Below are positions 40,801 through 49,960 of a stretch of DNA of 64,000 bases, one piece after another (the first letter of the stretch is position 1; every line of letters starts with the position of its first letter). Location: positions 1 through 64,000 of the forward strand of contig NZ_LYPC01000028.1 of the NCBI RefSeq assembly GCF_001700435.1, read 5' to 3'. This DNA comes from Paenibacillus pectinilyticus. Lineage in GTDB: Bacteria; Bacillota; Bacilli; Paenibacillales; NBRC-103111. Below the pieces are notes generated by a model, which saw nothing but the letters and a program-made list of their open reading frames with translations, was not told the origin of the DNA and searched no databases. The translations under genes were made by a program, and so were the position numbers.

Positions 40801-41919
40801 CTATTCAGAGACTCCTATATTTTTCATCTCCACTTGTGTCGATACATGCACGGTTGCTTCAGAGAATGCTTTCCCCCAATTATCCGCTGCCTTTTTCCAG
40901 TCTTTATAGTGATGAGCGCGTACTTCAACACCAAATTGAAAAGGGTCTATTTGATATTTTTGAGCTTTTTTAATTAAATCCTCGCACTCTTTTTGCAACT
41001 GTTTCGCAATGACCTGTTCCAGTTTTGTTTTCTGTGCTTCTATATCTAAATCAAATAAGATCTCCGTCAACTCGATCGAAACCTTGATTCCCATATCGAA
41101 GGTCATATGATCATCTGTAAATGTCACCTTCAACTTGTTTTTTGCTTTTTTAATATTAAAGCTCACAAAGGACATCTTTTCCGTCGTATCAAACAGCTCA
41201 GGCGCAAAGTGAAAGGATAACGGTATGATGTTTTTGGTATCGCTCTGTAATAAGAGGAGTAGAGCACTTTCTTGATTATTCAAAGATGTCGCATAGGTAC
41301 CATCTTTATGAAGCAGTGCCGTACCCGAAATGACAAGTTCATTCTTCTCTGGTTTCATGGCAGTTATGGCGGGTGTCATTCCCTTATCTTTCATTTGTTG
41401 ATGAAATTGCTGTAAGGATGTTTGGACAGCCACTCTATTCTGATAAGCGCTATCTACCAAATCTCTAATTACGCTGGCGATCCGGCCTTTATCACTCATG
41501 TTCGTATACATGACATCTTTTACGTTACCATCAATCATAATCACATTCGCATTGATTTCATTGCGCGAGTCGCGAAAGAGAACATCTAAATAGGGAAAAG
41601 CATCCCTATTCTGAAGAAGTCGTTTTCCTATAAGAACATTCTGCGACTTGCCGTAAGCAAGGCTACCACTCGTCTTACTGTTAATCACTTCTTTGGAAAT
41701 GCGCATTGAATTTGCCCTTGCGAATGTAATTTTATATTTATCCTTGGCAATACCGTTGAAAACAGGTGTTGACGTATAGACGACAAATTTATTATTCTCA
41801 TCGAAATCAATAGCTTCCGTAAGAACAAATTGTTGATTCTCTATATACACAGCTTTCGTACACCCTGTTATACAGAATAAAATGGCCATGACTAAACAAA
41901 GGGACTTAACATTCTTCAT
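40801..41919 (-). CDS. Ger(x)C-family germination lipoprotein, second copy in operon
   Basis: 372 residues with a lipoprotein signal (ITGC lipobox near residue 20). Two-domain Ger(x)C protein, including the long central ATALLHKDGTYATSLNNQES-like block and the C-terminal QIDPFQFGVEVRAHHYKDWKK. GerC subunits sit on the outer face of the inner spore membrane beside GerA and GerB. It is closely similar to the protein of 43051-44169 along its whole length, so the B-C pair was duplicated. It overlaps the upstream GerB start region by 4 bases. Last gene of the operon. Same length as its paralog. Confidence 0.9.
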   Translation of the reverse strand: MKNVKSLCLVMAILFCITGCTKAVYIENQQFVLTEAIDFDENNKFVVYTSTPVFNGIAKDKYKITFARANSMRISKEVINSKTSGSLAYGKSQNVLIGKRLLQNRDAFPYLDVLFRDSRNEINANVIMIDGNVKDVMYTNMSDKGRIASVIRDLVDSAYQNRVAVQTSLQQFHQQMKDKGMTPAITAMKPEKNELVISGTALLHKDGTYATSLNNQESALLLLLQSDTKNIIPLSFHFAPELFDTTEKMSFVSFNIKKAKNKLKVTFTDDHMTFDMGIKVSIELTEILFDLDIEAQKTKLEQVIAKQLQKECEDLIKKAQKYQIDPFQFGVEVRAHHYKDWKKAADNWGKAFSEATVHVSTQVEMKNIGVSE

Positions 41920-43016
41920 TGTTTTGCTTCCTTTCTAACGAAATGAAACAACCATCCGTATATCCATAGGAAAATCGGAAACACAACGGAGATAATAATA
42001 CCCACAGCGACCCAAGATTTGACCATTTGCATGATTTGAAAAGCACTAGGGATATAAAAGAATGAAGCTATGACCCACAGGAATAGGAGGATACGCAAAG
42101 GATTTCGATGATCCTGCTTACCGAGTAATTGACTTATGCCTAACATGGATACATAGAGGCTAGGTATAACCGACATGATAATCAAGGCCAAATAAAAGGA
42201 TAAACTGACAATTTCTAGACGTTCCATAAACGGTAAGTGAATAACCTTCAACAAATTAAGCACGGGGAATAAATAATCTGTGATCTCCAGGGGAGAGAAT
42301 CGAATAAAACTGACTAAGGTCGTCGTTAAATAGACGAGCATCGTTAAGGAATTAGCAATTACAATTCCCTTCGCAGCTGATTTCTTGTCCTTTAGAAATG
42401 GATACAGGATAAAAGCCAGTTCAAATCCAAGGAAAGAAAGGACGGTTGATTTGGCTGAATCAAGGATAGGCAATATGCCCTCCTTCCCAATTGGGAAGAG
42501 ATACATCCACTCGGTATCCTTTAATGCAAACAGCAATAACAACGGCATCCACATCGTGAACACACATACGAGTTCAGCATACATTCCGATCATCCTTATT
42601 CCATGCTTGGTAACCATGTAAATTGGAATAATGAGTAGGATCATTAAAATGTAGTTGGATACATTCTGTAATATCCAAATTTTAATAATGTGAATGGTCG
42701 AAAACAAGATGGTACTAGCAATATATGCTTCTGCAACACTCCAAAGGAGGGTGATTCCTTTCCCGCCCCACTTACCAAAATATTTAGAAACAATCTCAAA
42801 TATGGTGTATCCAGGATTTTTCTCCATAACACGGATGATGATAAGGCTCAACAACATAGCCAACATCCATCCAATAATTATGCCCATCCATCCGTCAGTC
42901 CCAGCCTTTTTAGCTAAATCGCGGGGAAGGGACAGCACTCCAATCCCGACTTGTGCTTCACATATAATAAGAATGAATTGAATCAAGGAGATTTGATTAA
43001 ACGAATACTTGTTCAT
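41916..43016 (-). CDS. GerAB/ArcD/ProY-type germination permease, second copy in operon
   Basis: 366 residues from ATG 43016 (MNKYSFNQISLIQFILIICEAQVGIGVLSLPRDLA), with GGGGAG 7 bases before. About ten predicted helices; an APC-superfamily fold of the spore germination permeases (QVGIGVLSLPRD, the first-helix motif). GerB subunits bind or transport the germinant amino acid. Its paralog at 44166-45266 has the same length and highly similar text, as do their downstream GerC partners. The operon is A-B-C-B-C. Confidence 0.9.
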   Translation of the reverse strand: MNKYSFNQISLIQFILIICEAQVGIGVLSLPRDLAKKAGTDGWMGIIIGWMLAMLLSLIIIRVMEKNPGYTIFEIVSKYFGKWGGKGITLLWSVAEAYIASTILFSTIHIIKIWILQNVSNYILMILLIIPIYMVTKHGIRMIGMYAELVCVFTMWMPLLLLFALKDTEWMYLFPIGKEGILPILDSAKSTVLSFLGFELAFILYPFLKDKKSAAKGIVIANSLTMLVYLTTTLVSFIRFSPLEITDYLFPVLNLLKVIHLPFMERLEIVSLSFYLALIIMSVIPSLYVSMLGISQLLGKQDHRNPLRILLFLWVIASFFYIPSAFQIMQMVKSWVAVGIIISVVFPIFLWIYGWLFHFVRKEAKQ

Positions 43017-43050
43017 GGTCAAACTCCCCTTTCTGCCTATTGACCTAGTG

Positions 43051-44169
43051 TTAATTGGCGACTCCAGTATTTTGGATAGTAACCTGTGGAGAAATAGTAA
43101 CTGTTGCTTCCGACAGAGCTCCTCCCCAGTTTCCTTCTATTTTTTTCCAGTCTTTATATTCCTTCGCCCGCATAATAATCCCAAAACCGAAAGGGTCAAT
43201 TTGATTTTTTTGAGCTTTCGTAATTAGGTCCTGGCACTCTCTTTGAAGTTCTTGTTCAATCGCGAGTTCCAACTGTTTTGTCTGTTTCTTCAAATCGATA
43301 TGAAACATCATTTCCAACAATCCGATCTGTACGTTCATCCGGATACGAAGGGTAAGATGGTTATTTTCATATTCAGGGTCGATAGATAACTTTGCCCTTT
43401 TGATTTCTAAACTCACATAGGACATCTCATCATCGGTATGAAAAAGCTCCGGAGACAGATGAAACGAAAGCGGTATTGGATTATTCGTATCGCGTTGTAA
43501 CAACAGCAGCAAAGAGCTTTCTTGAGTACCCAAAGAAGTAGCGTACGTACCGTCTTCATGTAATAGTGCAGCCCCTGCGATGACAAGGTCGTTCTTTTCT
43601 ACTCTCATTTCAGGAATGCTTGGGGTTATGGCAGTATCCATCATTTGTTGATGATATTTCTGTAAGGTAGCTCGCGGTGAAATACCTCCCTTATATGTAC
43701 TTTCTACTAATTGTTTGATCACATTGCCTACCCGGCCTTTATCATCCATTTTTGTATGCAGGACTTCTTCAAGTGTCCCATCGACTACAATCACATTGGC
43801 ATTAATTTCATTTTTCGGATCGCGAAAGAATACATCCAGATAAGGGAATACACTCTTTTGCTTCAGTAATTTTTTCCCTATAAGAATACTCTGTAATTTA
43901 CCAGGCGCCACATTACCATTTAATCTCGACTCTAGTTTCATCTTCGCTTGACGAATGGTATCTACAGTTACCGTGGTTAGTTTATTTTTAACTGTTGCTT
44001 CTCTACTGAAAACAGGAATTGAAGAATAAAGAACGAGTCTATTCTCTTCATTTAGATCAATGCCCTCAGCAATAAAAAATCGTTGCGTATCGATATATAC
44101 CGCTTTGCCGCATCCCGAAATCATGAATAATGCCGTACCGGTCAGTAATAAATGCCGCCATTTCTTCAT
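43051..44169 (-). CDS. Ger(x)C-family germination lipoprotein, first copy in operon
   Basis: 372 residues, lipoprotein signal with ISGC lipobox. Same architecture as the paralog at 40801-41919, for example QNSQRFFIAEGIDLNEENRLV-like N-terminus and NQIDPFGFGIIMRAKEYKDWKK at the C-terminus. Overlaps the end of GerB by 4 bases, so translation is coupled. A 34-base gap separates it from the next GerB start. Confidence 0.9.
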   Translation of the reverse strand: MKKWRHLLLTGTALFMISGCGKAVYIDTQRFFIAEGIDLNEENRLVLYSSIPVFSREATVKNKLTTVTVDTIRQAKMKLESRLNGNVAPGKLQSILIGKKLLKQKSVFPYLDVFFRDPKNEINANVIVVDGTLEEVLHTKMDDKGRVGNVIKQLVESTYKGGISPRATLQKYHQQMMDTAITPSIPEMRVEKNDLVIAGAALLHEDGTYATSLGTQESSLLLLLQRDTNNPIPLSFHLSPELFHTDDEMSYVSLEIKRAKLSIDPEYENNHLTLRIRMNVQIGLLEMMFHIDLKKQTKQLELAIEQELQRECQDLITKAQKNQIDPFGFGIIMRAKEYKDWKKIEGNWGGALSEATVTISPQVTIQNTGVAN

Positions 44170-45266
44170 TGTTTCTGTTCCTTTCTACGCCGATGAAACA
44201 TCCATCCATACATCCACAGGAAAATGGGAAACACATATGCCAAATAGGTACCCGCCATCCCCCACGACTTACTCATTTGCATAACTTGTGTAGAAGATGG
44301 GATGAAAACAAACGACAAGAGAAGCCACAAGATTAGAACGATTCGTAACACGTTTCGATGATCCTGCTTGCCAAATAATTGAACAGTGCCTAGCACCGCC
44401 GTGTACAGATAGGGAATAATCGTCATAAACAACAGCAATAAATAGACCGATAGAGATAAAATTTCCAATCGTTCTAAAAACGGCAACTGGATAAGCTTCA
44501 ATAAGTTAAGCGTAGGATAGGGATAATCGCTGATCTCGTCCGGAGAAAACTTAATAAAACTAATGACGGTCACCGTTAAAAAAATAAGCATGGAAATGGA
44601 ATTGGCAATAATGATTCCTTTGGACGCGTTTTTCTTATCCTTTAGGAAAGGGTATAGAATGAAAGCCAATTCAAACCCTAGAAACGAAAGGATGGTTGAT
44701 TTGACAGTTGATAGGATGGGCATTATTCCTTCCTTACCGATAGGAAGAAGAAACAGCCATTGCGTGTTCTTGAATGTGAAAAAGATCAACAATGCGATCC
44801 AGATAGAGACTACAAAAACAAGTTCAGCAAAGTAGCCAATTACCCTTAATCCGTGCTTTGTGATCATATAGATCGGGATGATAAACAGAATCATCAATAT
44901 AACGTCCTGCATATTCGGTACAATCCATAGCTTGATAATATACACCGTCGAAAACATAACCACGCTTGCTGCATACACCGTATAGGAAATCCAAACGACA
45001 GTTACACCTTTACCTATCCATTTACCAAAGTAGTGAGACACAAGTTCGACAAGCGTAAAACCGGGATTTCTCTCCATGATCTGCACGATAACTAAACTTA
45101 CTAATACGGATAGCACCCAACCCAGTAGAATGGATATCCAGCCATCCGTACCTGCAGTTTCAGCTATATCTCGTGGAAGGGAAAGGACACCGATCCCAAT
45201 CTGGGCTTCAAATATAATGAAAATATATTGTTTTAAGGAAATTTGATTCATTACATATTTGCTCAT
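44166..45266 (-). CDS. GerAB/ArcD/ProY-type germination permease, first copy in operon
   Basis: 366 residues, ATG 45266 overlapping the GerA stop by 4 bases. Ten predicted helices, N-terminal KQYIFIIFEAQIGIGVLSLPRD. Full length for the family. Closely similar to the permease of 41916-43016; the two may give receptors with different germinant specificity while sharing the single GerA subunit. That is inference from gene order. Confidence 0.9.
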   Translation of the reverse strand: MSKYVMNQISLKQYIFIIFEAQIGIGVLSLPRDIAETAGTDGWISILLGWVLSVLVSLVIVQIMERNPGFTLVELVSHYFGKWIGKGVTVVWISYTVYAASVVMFSTVYIIKLWIVPNMQDVILMILFIIPIYMITKHGLRVIGYFAELVFVVSIWIALLIFFTFKNTQWLFLLPIGKEGIMPILSTVKSTILSFLGFELAFILYPFLKDKKNASKGIIIANSISMLIFLTVTVISFIKFSPDEISDYPYPTLNLLKLIQLPFLERLEILSLSVYLLLLFMTIIPYLYTAVLGTVQLFGKQDHRNVLRIVLILWLLLSFVFIPSSTQVMQMSKSWGMAGTYLAYVFPIFLWMYGWMFHRRRKEQKQ

Positions 45267-46798
45267 GCTTCATCTTCACCTTCTCTGTTTGCACCTTGTC
45301 TGATAAGTTGCGCTGGATCGGCTGAGAGCGGGCGTTTTTTCATTTTCCACATCGGAAGTCGAAGCCATACATCTTTCCAATCCGAGAAGCGCATGGGTGC
45401 AAGTGGGCTGCCATAGGATATGCCGAATGATTCCATGGAAATCAGGTGAGCCCCAAGGATCATCAGCCCAACCATAATGCCAACCATACCGAACACAGCG
45501 GCCAGAAACATCATGGGAAAGCGCAGCAACCGCAGCGAGGAGGACATGTCATAATCGGGGATAATAAACGAGGAAATTGCCGTGATGGCCACGATAATCA
45601 CCATAATATTACTTACCACCCCAGCTTGCACCGCCGCCTGACCGATGACAATACCTCCTACGACCCCTATCGTTTGCCCAATTGGACCGGGTAGACGCAA
45701 ACCCGCTTCCCTTAGCATTTCTAGGGATATCTCCATGAGCAGTGCCTCAACAATCGGTGGAAATGGCACCCTTTCTCTGGATTCTCCAATGGATATCAAT
45801 AAATCCAAAGGAAGTACTTCATAGTGAAACGAAACAATCGATATATAGATGGCTGATAAAGAAATTGTCGTAATTAAAGCCAGATAGCGTAATAAACGCA
45901 GAAAAGTGGCAATGACCCAGCGATTGCTGTAATCATCCACACTCTGGAAGAAGGCCGAAAAGGTAACGGGAGCAACGATCACACTAGGTGAATGATCTAC
46001 AACGACGACAATTCTTCCTTGCAAAATATGAGCTGCTGCAGAATCTGGGCGTTCCGTCATAATTAACTGAGGAAATAGGCTAATCGGATGATCTTCTATG
46101 TATTCCGCTAATTCTCCCGTATTTAAAATGGCGTCCACATTAATCTGCAGCAATCGATCTTCCATTTCAACTACAAAATCAGGGTTTACAACATCTTCAA
46201 GATACATAATAGAAACACTTGTATGTCCCCTGGCACCAATACTATATTCTTTTATTCTCAGTTCGCGATTTGGAATATAGCGCCGAATCATGGCAATATT
46301 CTGCCCCGACGTCTCAACGAATCCCTGATGGGATCCTTTTAACGTCGATTCGATTTGCGGTTCTTTAATGGCTCTCTGCGGCCATCCTTGCGTATGTAAA
46401 ACAAGTGCTTTCAGCTGTCCCTCTATAAACAAAATACTCTTTCCATCAAAAATGCAACCTTCAAGATACGACCATTGCGTTGCAACTTCTGTTTTCGCTA
46501 TCGTCGTGGAAGATTCCCAAATATCGTTCAGCGTTTCAATTTCATAAATGAGCGGTTTGAGAATGTTATTATTTATCGCTGATTTATCGATAAGCCCATC
46601 CAAATAAACAAGGACAGCCTGGTCCCCTGTTTTCAACTGGAGCTTACGAATAACAAGATCTGGAGCATGGCTAAATAAGGTATGCAGGGTAAGTAAGTTT
46701 TCTTCCAGATTTCCTGAAAGCGGTTGGTTAGTCGGATCAGCTGCTTTCTTGATTGGAGTTGATCTTAAGCCATTTAACCATTTCCTGATCGTCCCCAT
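45263..46798 (-). CDS. GerA-family spore germination protein (A subunit)
   Basis: 511 residues, first gene of the minus-strand ger operon. It has the cytoplasmic N-terminal domain with the conserved VYLDGLID motif, AIKEPQIESTLKGSHQGFVE (the PxxEAxxxGPRxGFTE equivalent of the A family), and LQGRIVVVVDHSPSVIVAPVTF, followed by about four to five membrane helices from about 295 on. GerA, GerB and GerC form a nutrient receptor in the inner spore membrane. It should be forespore-expressed under SigG. A TGAATA is present upstream at about 46860, but I found no acceptable -10. Confidence 0.93.
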   Translation of the reverse strand: MGTIRKWLNGLRSTPIKKAADPTNQPLSGNLEENLLTLHTLFSHAPDLVIRKLQLKTGDQAVLVYLDGLIDKSAINNNILKPLIYEIETLNDIWESSTTIAKTEVATQWSYLEGCIFDGKSILFIEGQLKALVLHTQGWPQRAIKEPQIESTLKGSHQGFVETSGQNIAMIRRYIPNRELRIKEYSIGARGHTSVSIMYLEDVVNPDFVVEMEDRLLQINVDAILNTGELAEYIEDHPISLFPQLIMTERPDSAAAHILQGRIVVVVDHSPSVIVAPVTFSAFFQSVDDYSNRWVIATFLRLLRYLALITTISLSAIYISIVSFHYEVLPLDLLISIGESRERVPFPPIVEALLMEISLEMLREAGLRLPGPIGQTIGVVGGIVIGQAAVQAGVVSNIMVIIVAITAISSFIIPDYDMSSSLRLLRFPMMFLAAVFGMVGIMVGLMILGAHLISMESFGISYGSPLAPMRFSDWKDVWLRLPMWKMKKRPLSADPAQLIRQGANREGEDEA

Positions 46799-46918
46799 CT
46801 GTGCACCACCGTTCCTAATTCATGTACACAAAATTTTCCCACTTTTAGGTAAAATTATTCACCGATGGTTAGACATCATTAGAAGGGCACGAGGAACATG
46901 ATACATGTGCCTAAACGC

Positions 46919-46954
46919 AAAAAAACACCCAAAGCCCGAAAGCTTTAGGTGTTT
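46919..46954 (-). terminator. terminator after the aminotransferase gene
   Basis: On the minus strand AAACACCTAAAGC (46954-46942) pairs with GCTTTGGGTGTTT (46935-46923), loop of 6, followed by TTTTTTG. Confidence 0.8.
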
Positions 46955-46961
46955 CTCATCT

Positions 46962-48158
46962 TTATGCGTTTTGCAAATACGATTCCATCGCTTTCGCGAG
47001 CTTCTTCATACCGAGAACCGTTGTCTCACGATCTGTGTGCGTGTAGTTCAAGCGCATAGTGTTGTAGCGCGGTTTTTCAGAGAAGAACGGTGAACCTGGA
47101 ACGAAGGCAACGCCTTCTTGCACGGCGATTTTCAAAAGATCCTCCGCACGAATTTGCTCAGGAAGCTCCACCCAGATGAACATGCCACCCTTCGGTTCTT
47201 CCCATTTCAAACCAGGCCAGTTCAGCTCAGCGAGCAGCCCTGACATGAACTTCATCCGGTCCAAATACTGTTCACGGATTAAGGAAATATGCGCGTCCAG
47301 GTCAAAATGCTCAAGCAAATGATAAAGCGTTTGCTGATCAATCGTACTGGAGTGCAAATCCGCAGATTGCTTAAAGCGCGCTACCTGACGAATGATTTCT
47401 TGGTCTCCCATGACCCAGCCTGTACGGAATGCAGGAGCGACTGTTTTGGAGAACGTGCTCGTGTAGACAACGTTCCCTCCTTCAGCCTTCCCACCTAGCG
47501 AGTAAACGGTTGGGTAGGTTTCGTTCTCATCAAACTGGATTTCCCCGTATGGATCATCTTCCAAAATAAGAACATCAGCACCGCGGCAAATATCCAGCAA
47601 GCCTTGACGACGTTCCAAGCTCCATGCACGACCGGCAGGGTTCGAGAACGTTGGAATGACATAGACCATCTTCGGATTATGCTGTGCAACTTTCGCTGCT
47701 AAATCGTCCAACAGCATGCCATCGCTGTCACTGTCGACGGAATAAACCTTCGCGCCTTTGGCTTGAAACACTTGGATAGCCGACAAGTAAGTCGGGCTCT
47801 CAACAAGAATGACATCGCCTGCATCAATGTAGACGCGCGTCAAAAGATCGATCGCTTGCTGTGAACCTGTCGTTAGCAGCATCTCATCTGGCGTCACGAT
47901 CATGTTCTTCGCCGCCATACGCTTGCATAAGGATTCACGCAAAGGCTTGTAACCTTCAGTCAAACCATATTGCAGCGCAGACTTGCCGCCTTCAATCACT
48001 CGTTTGAACGCTTCGCTAACGGCGTCTAACGGGAAAAACTCTTCAGCAGGCAGTCCGCCAGCAAAAGAAATAATCGAGCTCCCTTGTGTCAGCTTAAGAA
48101 TTTCTCTTACAGCTGACGATGAGAAGCCTTCCAACGATTTAGAAAATCGATATTTCAT
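46962..48158 (-). CDS. PLP-dependent class I/II aminotransferase (LysN/2-aminoadipate type)
   Basis: 398 residues from ATG 48158, with AAAGG about 12 bases upstream; the in-frame ATG at 48170 sits on that site. Aminotransferase fold type I: SFAGGLPAEEFFP near the N-terminus, YGLTEGYKPLRE, PTFSNPAGRAWSLERRQGLL, ILEDDPYGEIQF, and the PLP lysine in YTSTFSKTVAPAFRTGW. This resembles LysN-like and MocR-derived aromatic/branched-chain aminotransferases. Directly downstream of leuA, so a role in the last step of leucine or another branched-chain amino acid is possible, but 2-aminoadipate and aromatic substrates are equally possible. Confidence 0.88.
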   Translation of the reverse strand: MKYRFSKSLEGFSSSAVREILKLTQGSSIISFAGGLPAEEFFPLDAVSEAFKRVIEGGKSALQYGLTEGYKPLRESLCKRMAAKNMIVTPDEMLLTTGSQQAIDLLTRVYIDAGDVILVESPTYLSAIQVFQAKGAKVYSVDSDSDGMLLDDLAAKVAQHNPKMVYVIPTFSNPAGRAWSLERRQGLLDICRGADVLILEDDPYGEIQFDENETYPTVYSLGGKAEGGNVVYTSTFSKTVAPAFRTGWVMGDQEIIRQVARFKQSADLHSSTIDQQTLYHLLEHFDLDAHISLIREQYLDRMKFMSGLLAELNWPGLKWEEPKGGMFIWVELPEQIRAEDLLKIAVQEGVAFVPGSPFFSEKPRYNTMRLNYTHTDRETTVLGMKKLAKAMESYLQNA

Positions 48159-48188
48159 AGAGGGACGCATCCTTTCGCATTTGTAGAA

Positions 48189-48222
48189 AGCACCCCTCCT
48201 CGAGTCGTGGAGGTGAGGTGCT
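48189..48222 (-). terminator. hairpin after leuA
   Basis: AGCACCTC...CCTCC pairs with GGAGG...GGTGCT on the minus strand (48222-48189), with internal mismatches, then TTTCT. It is a partial terminator at best, so some read-through into the aminotransferase gene is likely. Confidence 0.5.
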
Positions 48223-48250
48223 AATCCGGGTAGCCTTATCGCTAAGAGAA

Positions 48251-49801
48251 TTATATTAACGTAACGTTGCTTCTGTTACTTGTTGGATTTTTGCGCTTAT
48301 CGATCAGTCTGTTCACAGCATCCAGATACGCTTTCGCGCTTGCTTCTAGAATATCTGTGGATATGCCGCGTCCTTGAACAGAAATGTTCTCCTGTTTCAG
48401 GACCACGTGTACTTCACCAAGCGCATCTTTTCCGTGCGAAACGGATTTGATGGAATAGTCGTCAAGCTCCACGTTTTCTTGCGTCGCTTTATCAATCGCG
48501 TTATAAATCGCGTCAACGGATCCATTACCAACTGCGCTTTCAGCCACTTCGCTGCCATCTTGGAAGCGAACATGAACGGTAGCGGTTGGTGTCATTTGGT
48601 TGCCGTAAGCAACTTGAAGCGTGCCAAGCGCGAAAATTTCCGGCGTCTCGATCAATTTTTCTTCGATCAGCGCGCGAATATCTTCGTCTTCGACTTGCTT
48701 CTTGCGATCTGCCAAATCTTTAAACTTAGCAAAAGCCGCATTGACTTGCTCATCGCTGAGCTCGTAGCCGAGATCAATTAATTTCTCACGGAATGCGTGG
48801 CGTCCGGAGTGTTTGCCCATGACGAGCTTACTTTCCTTCACACCGATTGTTTCCGGGGACATAATCTCGTAAGTCGTTTTCTCTTTGAGCATGCCATCCT
48901 GATGGATGCCGGACTCATGCGCGAAGGCGTTAGCGCCAACGATCGCCTTGTTGCCTGGAACCACCATGCCTGTCAGCTTGCTGACCAGACGGCTGGTGCG
49001 GTAGATCTCGTTCAACACAAGTGAAGTCTTCGCTTGGTAGAAGTCCTGGCGTGTTTCCAGCGCCATAACAACTTCCTCGATCGAGGTGTTCCCTGCGCGC
49101 TCGCCAATTCCGTTAATGGTGCCTTCGATTTGATCGGCACCATTCAGAACCGCTGCGAGCGCGTTCGCCGTAGCCATGCCTAAGTCGTCATGACAGTGCG
49201 CGCTCAACTGAATTTTCTCAATGCCGGGAACGGTTTCCTTCAGCATTTTGAAAATATTACCGTAGTCATACGGCGTCATGTAGCCAACGGTATCCGGAAT
49301 ATTCACGACAGAAGCGCCAGCACGAATCGCCATGCTTGTCACTTCAGCAATGAAGTCTAGCTCCGTACGACCCGCATCCTCAAGTGAAAACTCGATTTTG
49401 CTGAAATATTTCTTCGCATATTTAATCGCTGCTTCTGCTGCCTCCAGCACTTGATGCTTCTCCATCCGCAGCTTATGCTGACGGTGAATAGGCGACGTAG
49501 CAAGGAATAGATGGATACACGGATCCTGTGCACCCTGAAGTGCTTCACGCACAGCCTCGATATCATTCTCTCTTGCACGGGACAAGCCGATAACAGAAGC
49601 GTTCTTAATCGCTTTAGCGACCGCATTCACACCTGCTAAGTCCCCTGGAGATGCCGCAGGAAAACCAGCCTCCATGCGATCTACACCCAGCTTCTCTAGC
49701 TGTAAGGCGATTTCAACCTTCTCCTGTGTATTCAGGTTCACACCTGGGGATTGCTCACCATCGCGAAGGGTTGTATCAAAAATATAAATTTTACGCACCA
49801 T
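48251..49801 (-). CDS. leuA: 2-isopropylmalate synthase
   Basis: 516 residues from ATG 49801 (MVRKIYIFDTTLRDGEQSPGV), with GGGAGGTGA directly before; a TTG 12 bases earlier overlaps that site. It condenses acetyl-CoA with 2-oxoisovalerate, the first committed step of leucine synthesis. Metal ligands appear in TTLRDGEQ and LSAHCHDDLGMATANALAAV; the C-terminal LeuA dimer/regulatory domain (leucine feedback) is about 390-505, with TVHVRFQDGSE. Downstream of ilvC in the T-box operon. Confidence 0.96.
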   Translation of the reverse strand: MVRKIYIFDTTLRDGEQSPGVNLNTQEKVEIALQLEKLGVDRMEAGFPAASPGDLAGVNAVAKAIKNASVIGLSRARENDIEAVREALQGAQDPCIHLFLATSPIHRQHKLRMEKHQVLEAAEAAIKYAKKYFSKIEFSLEDAGRTELDFIAEVTSMAIRAGASVVNIPDTVGYMTPYDYGNIFKMLKETVPGIEKIQLSAHCHDDLGMATANALAAVLNGADQIEGTINGIGERAGNTSIEEVVMALETRQDFYQAKTSLVLNEIYRTSRLVSKLTGMVVPGNKAIVGANAFAHESGIHQDGMLKEKTTYEIMSPETIGVKESKLVMGKHSGRHAFREKLIDLGYELSDEQVNAAFAKFKDLADRKKQVEDEDIRALIEEKLIETPEIFALGTLQVAYGNQMTPTATVHVRFQDGSEVAESAVGNGSVDAIYNAIDKATQENVELDDYSIKSVSHGKDALGEVHVVLKQENISVQGRGISTDILEASAKAYLDAVNRLIDKRKNPTSNRSNVTLI

Positions 49802-49879
49802 GTCACCTCCCAAAAGGATTTGATAAAAATTACTTTGAAAGCATTTGCTGCTTTACGATTTCCATGTCGTTATAGTATT

Positions 49880-49921
49880 CACAGGGAGCAATTGGGAAAT
49901 TCTCCTCAATCACTCCCTGTG
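49880..49921 (-). other. hairpin between ilvC and leuA
   Basis: CACAGGGAG (49880-49888) and CTCCCTGTG (49913-49921), 9-bp perfect arms, 24-base loop. It has no T run and lies in the 159-base ilvC-leuA spacer. It could mark an RNA processing or stabilising site rather than a terminator. Confidence 0.45.
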
Positions 49922-49960
49922 GAATGTACAGCTATAAAATTCAATAATGGCGTTACGTTA

